The translations under genes and the position numbers were made by a program. 64,000 nucleotides of DNA, from the NCBI GenBank assembly GCA_965227035.1, contig OZ245724.1:1054001-1118000 (forward strand), read 5' to 3'. Source of the stretch: CBDDFQ01 sp965227035 (lineage in GTDB: Bacteria > Pseudomonadota > Gammaproteobacteria > Burkholderiales > Burkholderiaceae_C). The notes under the pieces were generated by a model. That model ran no database searches. It saw only the letters and a program-made list of their open reading frames with translations, and was not told where the DNA came from. The stretch's first letter is position 1; each line of letters starts with the position of its first letter. Shown one piece after another: positions 39,889 through 51,023 of this stretch.

Positions 39889-40764
39889 ATGAAATCGACT
39901 CCTCCTCCGCATCCCAACCCGAGCAAGCCGACGTTTCGTTTGCCACCTGGCGCGTGCGATGCGCACTGCCATGTGTTCGGACCCGGCAATGTGTTTCCGT
40001 ATTCGGACAACCGCAGCTACACACCGCCCGATGCGCCTGCGGCGCAACTGGCTGAGTTGCACAAGCTGTTGGGCATAGAGCGAGTCGTTCTCGTGCAGGC
40101 CAGCGTTCACGGACACGACAACAGCGCCATGATGGATGCGATTTCGAAATCGCCGGATACCTATCGTGGCGTGGCGATGGTTGGCGACAGCATCACCGAT
40201 GCCGAACTGATCGAGCTACATAAAGGGGGCGTGCGTTCGGTGCGCTTCAACTTCGTGAAGCATCTTGGCGGCGCGCCCGATCTGCCCACCGTCACCCGCA
40301 TGGCGAACCGGATCGCGAAGTTGGGCTGGCATCTGGTTCTGCATCTCGATGCGCAGGACATCGTCACCTACAAGGCTTTCCTCGACACACTGCCGGTTCC
40401 TTTCGTGATCGATCACATGGGTCGCACCATGGTGCAGAACGGCCTCGATCAGGAGCCCTTTGCGTTGCTGCTCGATCTCATGAAAGACCAGCGTGCATGG
40501 GTGAAGGTGAGCGGTGCGGAACGTATTTCCGCCGCGCTCTCGAACGTGAATCCGCCTTACGCCGACTCAGCTCCGTTCGCGCAAAAGCTGATCCAGGCTG
40601 CGCCCGATCGCGTGTTGTGGGGCACCGACTGGCCGCATCCCAACGTCCGCGAAATGCCCGACGACGGCAAGCTCGTCGATCTGCTGCCGCTCTTCACGGC
40701 GGACAACGGGCTTCTGCACAAACTGCTGGTCGATAACCCGACCAAGCTCTACTGGTACGACTGA
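39889..40764 (+). CDS. ligI: 2-pyrone-4,6-dicarboxylate hydrolase (LigI-like amidohydrolase)
   Basis: The product is 291 residues. It begins with a Pro-rich segment, then ACDAHCHVFGPGNVFPYS (HxH of the amidohydrolase fold), VVLVQASVHGHDN, VIDHMGRT and the C-terminal WGTDWPHPN. These match LigI, which opens the lactone ring of 2-pyrone-4,6-dicarboxylate to 4-oxalomesaconate (4-carboxy-2-hydroxymuconate) in protocatechuate 4,5-cleavage. Other enzymes of that route (LigAB, LigC, LigJ, LigK) are not in the window. Related lactonases for other substrates are the alternative. Confidence 0.8.
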   Translation: MKSTPPPHPNPSKPTFRLPPGACDAHCHVFGPGNVFPYSDNRSYTPPDAPAAQLAELHKLLGIERVVLVQASVHGHDNSAMMDAISKSPDTYRGVAMVGDSITDAELIELHKGGVRSVRFNFVKHLGGAPDLPTVTRMANRIAKLGWHLVLHLDAQDIVTYKAFLDTLPVPFVIDHMGRTMVQNGLDQEPFALLLDLMKDQRAWVKVSGAERISAALSNVNPPYADSAPFAQKLIQAAPDRVLWGTDWPHPNVREMPDDGKLVDLLPLFTADNGLLHKLLVDNPTKLYWYD

Positions 40765-40799
40765 GTCGGACAACCAACACACGAGAGTGAGATAGCGAC

Positions 40800-41702
40800 A
40801 TGGCTACGAAAATCGGACTCATCGGCTACGGTGAAGTGGGCCGCACATTCAGCGCGGGCCTCAAGCCGAAAGATGGTGTGCAAGCGATCGGCGCGTGGGA
40901 CGCAAAGCTCGCGGATCCATCACAGTCGGCCTGGCGAAGCGCCGCCGAAGAGCAGGCTGCCGCTGCTGGCGTCACCCTGCATTCGAGTGCCGAATCGCTT
41001 TGCAAAGCATCCGATCTGATCATCTCGGCGGTCACGGCATCGAACACGTTGGCAGTGGCGCAAGAGGCCGCGAAACACATCAAGCCCGGAACGCTGTTCC
41101 TCGATCTGAACTCCGCATCGCCGGGTACCAAGCAGCAGTGCGCTGCCCTGATCGATGCGACTGGCGCGTTCTACGTGGAAGCCGGCGTGATGACCTCGGT
41201 GCCGCCTTACGGCATCAAGGTGCCCATGCTTCTGGGCGGCAAAAAATCTGCATCGCTTGCCGAAACGCTCGCCGCCTGGGGCATGGATGCGAAGTCGGTG
41301 TCCGACGATCTGGGCGTGGCATCGGCCATCAAGATGTCGCGCAGCATCATGATCAAGGGACTCGAAGCGCTGGTGATCGAGTGCTACACGAACGCCCGCA
41401 AATACGGCGTCGAAGACAGCGTGCTTCCGACGCTTGCAGAAACATTCCCGCAGATCGATTGGCCCAAGCAGGGCGCGTATTTTTTCAGCCGCGTAGTGCA
41501 GCACGGCAAACGCCGCGCAGAAGAAATGCGCGAGGCTGCAAACACGGTGAAAGAGGGCGGGTTCGATCCGCTCATGGCAAGCGCCATTGCGGACAAACAG
41601 GACTGGGTGGCGAAGCTTGCCGCGCAAGGTCTTTTCGACGGACTCGACAAGGATTCGAAGTGGCAGGATTACGCCGATCGATTGATCGCGAAAGGTCTGT
41701 GA
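40800..41702 (+). CDS. NAD(P)-dependent dehydrogenase, 6-phosphogluconate dehydrogenase-like with DUF1932
   Basis: The product is 300 residues. The N-terminal Rossmann fold reads KIGLIGYGEVGRTFSAGL, the beta-hydroxyacid dehydrogenase type. The middle contains LDLNSASPGTKQQC and VEAGVMTSVPPYGIKVPMLL. The C-terminal half (IKMSRSIMIKGLEALVIECY) fits the DUF1932 family. The substrate is unknown. It follows ligI by 35 bases and ends the plus-strand run, so a step in aromatic acid breakdown is plausible. Confidence 0.82.
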   Translation: MATKIGLIGYGEVGRTFSAGLKPKDGVQAIGAWDAKLADPSQSAWRSAAEEQAAAAGVTLHSSAESLCKASDLIISAVTASNTLAVAQEAAKHIKPGTLFLDLNSASPGTKQQCAALIDATGAFYVEAGVMTSVPPYGIKVPMLLGGKKSASLAETLAAWGMDAKSVSDDLGVASAIKMSRSIMIKGLEALVIECYTNARKYGVEDSVLPTLAETFPQIDWPKQGAYFFSRVVQHGKRRAEEMREAANTVKEGGFDPLMASAIADKQDWVAKLAAQGLFDGLDKDSKWQDYADRLIAKGL

Positions 41703-41720
41703 CGTATCGACTGACCAAAA

Positions 41721-41745
41721 CATGACGCGTGCAATGCGCGTCATG
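41721..41745 (+). terminator. Hairpin ending the aromatic catabolic run
   Basis: CATGACGCG and CGCGTCATG form a 9-bp stem with a 7-base loop, 18 bases past the dehydrogenase stop. No T-run follows. It separates the catabolic genes from the unknown 1131-residue gene. Confidence 0.55.
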
Positions 41746-41814
41746 ACATACCCTTAGCCAGCGAACCGTACGCGAGAGGGGGGGCACTCATTTGTTCTTC
41801 AACAAAGGAGTGTT

Positions 41815-44800
41815 ATGCGTCCCCCGAATGACTGGTCGTTGGAACTCGGCACAGAGAAAAAGCGGTCCTCGCTGCCGGATATCCGCGAGTTGGCAATGCT
41901 GGCATGGCGTGCCGATGTGCAGCAGCGACTGCTCGATCAAGCTCTTTTACTGCCTGCTGCAGCTAGCGACAGCGACAGCAAAAGCGACAAACCCAACGCA
42001 ATGTCTCTTGCGGCGACGTGCGGCGTGTTCGTCCCGCCGGCTCTATTTGCCTTATTCAAAACTTTGTCGCAGTTGGTGGCCGACGATTTCGACAAGGCGG
42101 GTGCTTCCCGCAGGCCGGGGTCTGCACGCAACTTCATCGACAAGGTGAAAAGCTTCGAGACGCGCTTCCTGGACGAGGCCGTGAAAGTCGCGAGCGACAA
42201 GCGATCGACACTCGATCCTTCGTCCAACCCCGCAATGTCGCAGCGAGAACTTTCGCTGATTGCGCACGACCTTCTGCGCGATCTTGCGGACGACGCGGCA
42301 CGATTGAAAAACTGGAGCGAGTGCGATGCGCAGCTTGCCGAGAAGTACGAACACTTCTTCGAGCGGCTGGGAAAATTCCATTTTGCGTACGCATCGAAAA
42401 ATCATTTCGCGGCCTATGCGAGCGAGAGCGTCAAGGGGGCCGAGTTTTCGAATCCGGACATCACGAAGCCCAGGGCCGGCGTGAGAAACACTTCGGAGAA
42501 ATCGCTCGGTGGCAAAGTGGGCATGGGATACGACATGGGCCATTCGGCAGGCGCCAGTGGTGCTGTGTGGGCGAGCATTCAGGCCAACAAGTTGAATAAC
42601 GTCGATCTAGTGCGCGACGACGATGACGACACCCTTCTCCTGAAACTCGATTCGTTCGATATCGGTCTTCTCGGGCAAGTGAAAGGATCGATTCCAGGTA
42701 TCGCGTCGGGAAGCGCGGGGCTTGCAGTAGACATGAAAAAGGGCCACGGCGATTTTGTCGATGGCGCGACGGTGCAGAAAGTGTATGAGGCGGAAGGACC
42801 GCAACGAGCCAATCGCTACACCTTCTGGGGGCATCGCTCGTCTCGTGCCTCGGTCCGCAATTTCGTCAAAACAGTGCGGCGGGTAAGACAGGTGACTGGC
42901 AACATCGCCCAGAGAAATGCCTTGCGTCCCGACGCCGACCATCCCTGCAGCCTCGACGACAAGAAGATATTCGACTACGGCGGTTGCCAGAGATCGCTTC
43001 ACGCGATGGCCGATGGTCTGATTGGCGAATCCGGGTCGTCTTCGGCCCAGGCGTTCGTCGAGAAATTCAAGACCGCGTATCCGCTGGACGATCACAGCGT
43101 GGGTAACGAAATCGGAGTGTCGACGGTCGCGGGTCTCACCGAGAGAAACAGTTCGCGGGAAAAACTGGGAGCACTGACGGCCACTTCATATTCGGTCGCA
43201 GCAGATGCAAATGCCTCGCTGGGTCCAGGGCAGATGCTGAGTGGCAGTGTCGGCGCGGGCTACACGGCGAAATCGAAAGCGCTCGATATCGAGAAATTGC
43301 TCGATTCGCACGAGGCGCTGAACCCGGTCAACGCCGGCAGTCTCAAGAAATCGACCGAGATGATCAGGTCTGCACGCCAAACGCTGATCAGTGCGCGCAG
43401 CCAGCATTTCTTTTGCCTGGTCGACCGCGTGGTTCAGGATTTTCTTCTCTACGGCGATCCGGTCAGCGACTTTCGCGAGCTAGGGAAGTCGATCAAGAGG
43501 CTCGAAGCCGAACATGAAAAGTTTCTGAAGCTTCAAAACGCGTTCCTCGAAAATCCCGGCAAGCCAGACAAGTTGATCGAGATGAACCGCTTGTTCTTCG
43601 ACAATCATTTCGATGTTCATAGCGATTTCGGAAAGCCCGAATTCGCGATGGACTTTCTGGCGAAAACGCACGACGCGTTCAGCGCGACCTTGGGCGTCAT
43701 CTGCAATCGATATGCGAATGCGCGGCAAAAAGCACTCGACGAATTGCAGAAAATCCGCCCGGGTTCGGAGCCGGATTCCGCCGCAGCCAAAAGAAGAATC
43801 CGCCTGGATGAGGAGGCAGCATCGGTCGATGCCGCCTACGAAAAGCTGCACAAAAAACTGAAGGCGCCCAACACTTCCATTCCGGTAACCAGGCGGCTTC
43901 GCAATACGTTTTTCCAGCTTCCCGCGAGGCTGACCCAGAAAACCAAAACGCTGAACGCAACGATCAATTTCGTGTTCCCGGCTCCGGGCCTCAAGCTCGC
44001 TGGTGCTCCGGTTTCCGATTACATCTCGTACACACCGCCGACGATGAAGGCTTCGCTGTCCATTGAGCGGGGCGAGGTCGCAAACCACGGCAACGTCTAC
44101 CGGATAGGGGAGTTCCTGAGCCTGGGCTGCGAGTTCGAGACCGGATTTCCGCTCGCGTCCCTGGCGGGAAAGGCGGGCGATTATTTCGTCGAGAAGCTGG
44201 TCCGCGCGGTGGGCGATCAGTACGGAATGGGTATGGTCGAACGCGAGAGCATCAGGTCCGAAGTGCGCAGGCAGTTGACTGCGCAGAATCTGGCCGAGTT
44301 ACCGGTGCGTGCAATTGCAGAAACGACGACACGAAAGCTGGTGTTCAAGTTCAGAAAACCCATGCCGGCCACCGCAGTCAAATCGGCCGACGCCTTCAGC
44401 GGTAAATGGTGCAACCAGTACATGCGCATCGAAGCTGGCAGCAAAACATCGACCCGTTACTCCACAGGCAACGTGGTCCAGAGCACAGGTGCTCCGGCTG
44501 TGCTGTCGCTAGCCGTGTCGTCGACCCAAGCGGTCAGCGTGCCGATTAAGGAAAGCATGGGGCAGGACGTTGCGTACAACGCGCTGCAATTCACCGATGG
44601 CAATGCGTGGGACGAGAAGAACCAGACGATCGATTTCGATCGGCTCGCCGACTTCTACAAGCTCGGCAAGGTTCACGACAACAAGGAGTTGTACAAGGAT
44701 GGCAAGTACGTCGCCATCCAGATGTTTTCGTCGCCCGAGCATGTGCTGGACGTGGTGAAGGGTTACGACGACTACAAAAAGGGCCGGAATCCGCACTCGG

Positions 44801-45210
44801 ATTACGCGTTGTTCGACACGTCGGACATCGACCGAGCGCGAGCTACTTATCGCACGGGACTGCTCGCAGCGCCAGGGCAGGGCGGCGGCAAAACGCTGAG
44901 CGAATTGGCGGGCTTGCCAATCGATCCGTACGATCGAATCGTGATGCCCGACTCGGCAGCGATGGACGCATTGCGAAAGAAGCTCAAAGACAAGGGCGAG
45001 CACCAAAGCGTCGATGTTTATCTGACTAGCGCCGAGGGACAGAAAGTGTTGACCGCGTACTTCCAGCTTATGAAGGCGTTGAACACCGACAAGGTGGCTT
45101 ACAAGCAGAGCATCGGCTACAACGCGCGGGTGCGGCCGAACGCGATAGTGAAGCCAGAAAAAGTGGGCGGATTCAGAGGGCTGTTCAGATCGATTATTTC
45201 GACCCCATGA
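41815..45210 (+). CDS. Large 1131-residue protein of unknown family
   Basis: AAAGGAG lies before the ATG, and the frame is open for 3.4 kb with host-like codon use, so the gene is real. There is no signal peptide and no convincing membrane helix. Visible features: an Ala-Trp-Arg triad at 30-32, an acidic run RDDDDD at 267-272, two Gly/Ala-rich beta-like segments (GKVGMGYDMGHSAGASGAVW ~233-252; LSGSVGAGYTAKSKALDI ~482-500), a charged helical middle likely to form coiled coil (~555-700), and a polar C-terminus. Size and the AWR triad recall the AWR (RipA) type III effectors of Ralstonia, but the triad alone is weak and no secretion genes are present. Function unknown. Confidence 0.75.
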   Translation: MRPPNDWSLELGTEKKRSSLPDIRELAMLAWRADVQQRLLDQALLLPAAASDSDSKSDKPNAMSLAATCGVFVPPALFALFKTLSQLVADDFDKAGASRRPGSARNFIDKVKSFETRFLDEAVKVASDKRSTLDPSSNPAMSQRELSLIAHDLLRDLADDAARLKNWSECDAQLAEKYEHFFERLGKFHFAYASKNHFAAYASESVKGAEFSNPDITKPRAGVRNTSEKSLGGKVGMGYDMGHSAGASGAVWASIQANKLNNVDLVRDDDDDTLLLKLDSFDIGLLGQVKGSIPGIASGSAGLAVDMKKGHGDFVDGATVQKVYEAEGPQRANRYTFWGHRSSRASVRNFVKTVRRVRQVTGNIAQRNALRPDADHPCSLDDKKIFDYGGCQRSLHAMADGLIGESGSSSAQAFVEKFKTAYPLDDHSVGNEIGVSTVAGLTERNSSREKLGALTATSYSVAADANASLGPGQMLSGSVGAGYTAKSKALDIEKLLDSHEALNPVNAGSLKKSTEMIRSARQTLISARSQHFFCLVDRVVQDFLLYGDPVSDFRELGKSIKRLEAEHEKFLKLQNAFLENPGKPDKLIEMNRLFFDNHFDVHSDFGKPEFAMDFLAKTHDAFSATLGVICNRYANARQKALDELQKIRPGSEPDSAAAKRRIRLDEEAASVDAAYEKLHKKLKAPNTSIPVTRRLRNTFFQLPARLTQKTKTLNATINFVFPAPGLKLAGAPVSDYISYTPPTMKASLSIERGEVANHGNVYRIGEFLSLGCEFETGFPLASLAGKAGDYFVEKLVRAVGDQYGMGMVERESIRSEVRRQLTAQNLAELPVRAIAETTTRKLVFKFRKPMPATAVKSADAFSGKWCNQYMRIEAGSKTSTRYSTGNVVQSTGAPAVLSLAVSSTQAVSVPIKESMGQDVAYNALQFTDGNAWDEKNQTIDFDRLADFYKLGKVHDNKELYKDGKYVAIQMFSSPEHVLDVVKGYDDYKKGRNPHSDYALFDTSDIDRARATYRTGLLAAPGQGGGKTLSELAGLPIDPYDRIVMPDSAAMDALRKKLKDKGEHQSVDVYLTSAEGQKVLTAYFQLMKALNTDKVAYKQSIGYNARVRPNAIVKPEKVGGFRGLFRSIISTP

Positions 45211-46093
45211 TTGCCACCAGCAACTCGCCGATGACTTCGATCATGGCCTGCTGGGTCAGCGTGGCAGGTCGCTGCGAACTCACGGCCAGCGCGATCCTGC
45301 TCTTGATGCCGTGCTCCACGATCGGCCGGGTGGTGAGCACCTCGGTCTTCCCGGAAGATTCCACTGCATTGCGCGACAACACCGCGAAGCCTGCGCCGTC
45401 GGCAACCAGATCGAGGATGGCAGAGACGCCATCGATTTCCAGCTCGATGGTCGGACGCAGACCGCGCTCGGCGAGCGTCGATTCGACCAGCATCCGAATT
45501 GCGTTTGGGCGGGTGGGAATGACCAGCGGCTCGTTCGCCAGATCTGCAAGCGTGATCGCTTGGCCCGCGAGAGGATGGTCGTGGCGCACCACCAGATAGA
45601 GGTCTTCCTCGATCAACGGCGTGGTGTCGACGTCGGAGTTGGGTGAGGGGTTGTAGAGAACTGCAATGTCGAGCCGGCCGCTAATGAGCGATTCCTGCAT
45701 CGCGGTCGAGAGGCTCTCGGTGATGGATAGCGTGGCATCGGGCAGACGTTTGCGAAACTCGCGCGTCAGCGGCACCGTGAGTGCCTTCGCGACGCTCGGC
45801 GGAAGACCGACCGCAACGCGTCCGGCAACCGAGCCGCGCACACGTCCCAGATCTTCCTTGGCGCGCTCGACCTGATGAAGAATGCCGCGCCCGTGTTCGA
45901 GCAGCAGCTTGCCTGCCTCGGTGGGCACGACCCCGCGTCCGGTTCGGGTGAGAAGTGTCTGACGCAACTCCACCTCGAGCTGCCGTATCTGGCGGCTCAG
46001 GGCGGGTTGTGCAATGTCGAGGGCGATGGATGCGCGGGTGAAGCTTCCCAGCTCCGCCACGCGCACGAAATACTCGAGCTGCTTCAAGTCCAT
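45194..46093 (-). CDS. LysR-family transcriptional regulator
   Basis: The product is 299 residues. The N-terminal helix-turn-helix is classical: MDLKQLEYFVRVAELGSFTR and SIALDIAQPALSRQIRQLE. The effector domain begins near 90 (VAGRVAVGLPPSVAKALTVP). It overlaps the convergent 1131-residue gene by 17 bases. It resembles Cbl/Nac-like or aromatic-pathway LysR regulators of Burkholderiales, but the target is unknown. It could control the divergent or neighbouring genes, including the large unknown gene. Confidence 0.92.
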   Translation of the reverse strand: MDLKQLEYFVRVAELGSFTRASIALDIAQPALSRQIRQLEVELRQTLLTRTGRGVVPTEAGKLLLEHGRGILHQVERAKEDLGRVRGSVAGRVAVGLPPSVAKALTVPLTREFRKRLPDATLSITESLSTAMQESLISGRLDIAVLYNPSPNSDVDTTPLIEEDLYLVVRHDHPLAGQAITLADLANEPLVIPTRPNAIRMLVESTLAERGLRPTIELEIDGVSAILDLVADGAGFAVLSRNAVESSGKTEVLTTRPIVEHGIKSRIALAVSSQRPATLTQQAMIEVIGELLVAIMGSK

Positions 46094-46152
46094 GTCGGAC
46101 TCAAGACGCTGCGGTACTTAAAAGCTGCGAATCGACGATCAAGCCCGAAGGC

Positions 46153-48657
<2,505 letters not shown>

Positions 48658-48956
48658 GAAAAAACCTCGGAACTTCAAAAACAAACAAAGATGCAAGCGC
48701 CACAACTACCGGCGCGCGGGTTGCAAGTCGAACCTGAAAAACTTTCGCGAAATTCGCCAAACCTTTCCAGAACTCGACTCATTGGCAAGATGTGTGGGCG
48801 AACATTTGGTGTGCAGTCCTGGCGGTTATTTGGGCCGGTTGCGCGCTGTGGCGTCGGTTGGCCTGGTCCGGAGGTGCTGCTGTCGCTCTTGCCGTGCTGA
48901 GTCATACATTATAACTTTGCACGCCCTTTTCAAGAGCGAAAAAGGGCAAATTTCAA
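48658..48956. other. dnaG-rpoD spacer with candidate rpoD promoter
   Basis: No gene is seen in these 299 bases. The minus strand holds a perfect -10 hexamer TATAAT (48908-48913). TTGAAA lies only 14 bases upstream of it, shorter than ideal. A GCCCTTTT/AAAAGGGC hairpin (48921-48945) overlaps that -35 and follows the dnaG stop, so it may terminate or attenuate read-through. This would leave a ~245-base leader before rpoD. Confidence 0.4.
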
Positions 48957-50924
48957 TTATTCGCCGCTATTTTTTCCAGACAGCTCCAGCTCGCGTCGTC
49001 TTGACTGCAATTCGCGGTAACGAACCAACGCAGCGGGGTCCTCGGACGCCTCCCGAATGGCTTCGGTTTCCTGCTGTTTGAGCAGCTCGATCAGCATACG
49101 GTCGAGCACGGAACGGAGCTCTCGAAGCTGTTCCCTGGATTCCTCAGGGCTCTCGGCTGCATTCGGATTGACCGGCAGCGCATTGACCAGCCGGGTCGCG
49201 GCGGATTCGAGTTCGTGTCCTTTGAGCATTTCGGCCAATGCGCTCCAGGTGACCGGCCCGTGCTCATGCAGCTGACTCTCCAGCCACACGAAAAGCGGGC
49301 CGTGAGGGGCGGGAAGCGCGCAAAGCATCGCATGATCTTCGCCCGAGAGGCGATCCCAAGAGTGACTGCCGATGAGCAGCAGGCGGGCAGCGTGGTCGAT
49401 ACGACTCGTCGGCATGGTGCGACCCGCCGCGCGATAGCTGGACCTCTCGAACTCGGGCGAACCATCTTTTTTCTTGAACTTGTTCCACTGGCGATTGCCT
49501 GCGCCACCTGACGCGCCCGAACCGCCCGATCCGTAGTTCGATCCGTATCCGCCGGACTCGCCATCGCGGGAAGAAAACGATTGATAAGCGCCGTCGCGCT
49601 GCTCGCCTCGACGCTGATAAGAATTCTTCGGCGCTGGATTCCACAGCGCCTCCACCTCGGCCACGGGCAATTCGATTTGGCTCGCGATTTCCGAGAGCAG
49701 TTGCCTCTTCAAGGCACCCTCGGGCAGGAGTCCCCACATGGGACGTGCATTGCTGGCCATGTGCGCCCGGCCCTCGGCAGTTTTCAGATCGCAACCCTCT
49801 TTAGCCGCCTCTATCAAGAATCTGGAAAGCGGGGTGGCGTCGGCAATTGCCTTCGAAAAACCTTCTTCCCCAAATTCGCGGACATAGCTGTCGGGGTCGT
49901 GTTCGGCGGGCAGGAACAGGAATTTCACGCTGCGAACGTCGGTCGCGTACGAGAGCGCGCCATCGAGCGCTTTGCGTGCAGCACGGCGCCCGGCTGAATC
50001 GCCGTCGAAGCTGAAGACGACAGAATCGGTGAAGCGGAAAAGCTTCTGAACATGGTCGGGTGTGCAGGCGGTGCCCAGAGTGGCCACCGCGTTGGGAAAG
50101 CCCAGTTGAGCAAGCGCGACCACGTCCATGTAGCCCTCGGTGACCAGCACGTAGCCACGGTCGTGGATCGACTGCCTTGCCTCGAACAGGCCGTAGAGCT
50201 CGCGACCTTTGCTGAACACCGGTGTTTCGGGCGAGTTCAGATATTTCGGCTTTTCATCGCCCAGAACGCGTCCGCCGAATCCAATGCATTCGCCCTTGAT
50301 GTTGCGAATTGGGAAAACCACGCGATCACGTAGCCGGTCGTAGCGTTTGTCTTCGTCACCGGCAATGACGAGCCCACTTTCTTCGAGCAGGGGGTCATCG
50401 TATTTCGGGAAAACGCTGGCCAGGGAGCGCCATCCTTCGGGCGCGTAACCCAGGCCGAATACCTTGGCGATTTCGCCGGAAACGCCGCGACCCTTCAGGT
50501 ATGCGATAGCTCTGGGCGATGCCTTGAGATTCTTTTTGTAGGCGGTAGCGGCCTGTTCGAGTACGTCTGTCAATGTGTGCTGTTTTTGTTTTTGTTCTGC
50601 GGCGCGGGCGCGCTCTTCGGGACTCGCATCGTCTTCGGGAACCTGCAGCCCGTTCTGCTGGGCCAGGTCTTCCACCGCCTCGACGAAAGTGACGCCTGTG
50701 TGTTCCATGAGGAAGGCTATTGCGTCTCCGCTCTTGCCGCAGCCGAAACAGTGGAAGAATTGCTTGGTCGGGCTAACGCTGAAAGAGGGTGATTTCTCGC
50801 CGTGGAACGGGCAAAGGCCCATGAAATTGGCGCCACCCTTCTTCAGCTGGACGTACCTTCCCACGACGTCGACGATGTCGACGCGGGTCAGGAGTTCCTG
50901 AATGAATGACTGGGGAATGGACAC
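48957..50924 (-). CDS. dnaG: DNA primase DnaG
   Basis: The product is 655 residues. The zinc-binding domain has Cys38, His41, Cys59 and Cys62 (GLCPFHGEKS and FFHCFGCGKS). The TOPRIM core (~260-345) has VTEGYMDVVALAQLG and FSFDGDSAGRRAA. A Gly/Ser-rich linker (~450-480, GYGSNYGSGGSGASGGAGN) precedes the C-terminal helicase-binding domain. It makes RNA primers at the replication fork. It lies upstream of rpoD on the same strand, as in the macromolecular-synthesis operon. rpsU and yqeY are not upstream here. Confidence 0.97.
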   Translation of the reverse strand: MSIPQSFIQELLTRVDIVDVVGRYVQLKKGGANFMGLCPFHGEKSPSFSVSPTKQFFHCFGCGKSGDAIAFLMEHTGVTFVEAVEDLAQQNGLQVPEDDASPEERARAAEQKQKQHTLTDVLEQAATAYKKNLKASPRAIAYLKGRGVSGEIAKVFGLGYAPEGWRSLASVFPKYDDPLLEESGLVIAGDEDKRYDRLRDRVVFPIRNIKGECIGFGGRVLGDEKPKYLNSPETPVFSKGRELYGLFEARQSIHDRGYVLVTEGYMDVVALAQLGFPNAVATLGTACTPDHVQKLFRFTDSVVFSFDGDSAGRRAARKALDGALSYATDVRSVKFLFLPAEHDPDSYVREFGEEGFSKAIADATPLSRFLIEAAKEGCDLKTAEGRAHMASNARPMWGLLPEGALKRQLLSEIASQIELPVAEVEALWNPAPKNSYQRRGEQRDGAYQSFSSRDGESGGYGSNYGSGGSGASGGAGNRQWNKFKKKDGSPEFERSSYRAAGRTMPTSRIDHAARLLLIGSHSWDRLSGEDHAMLCALPAPHGPLFVWLESQLHEHGPVTWSALAEMLKGHELESAATRLVNALPVNPNAAESPEESREQLRELRSVLDRMLIELLKQQETEAIREASEDPAALVRYRELQSRRRELELSGKNSGE

Positions 50925-51023
50925 GTTTACTATTGTCCCGGAAATAGAGATAGCCTTAGAGATAGCGTTCGAACAAGAAGCCCGTAGACATCAAAAAGTC
51001 AGGGTCCACAAGGAGACATATTC

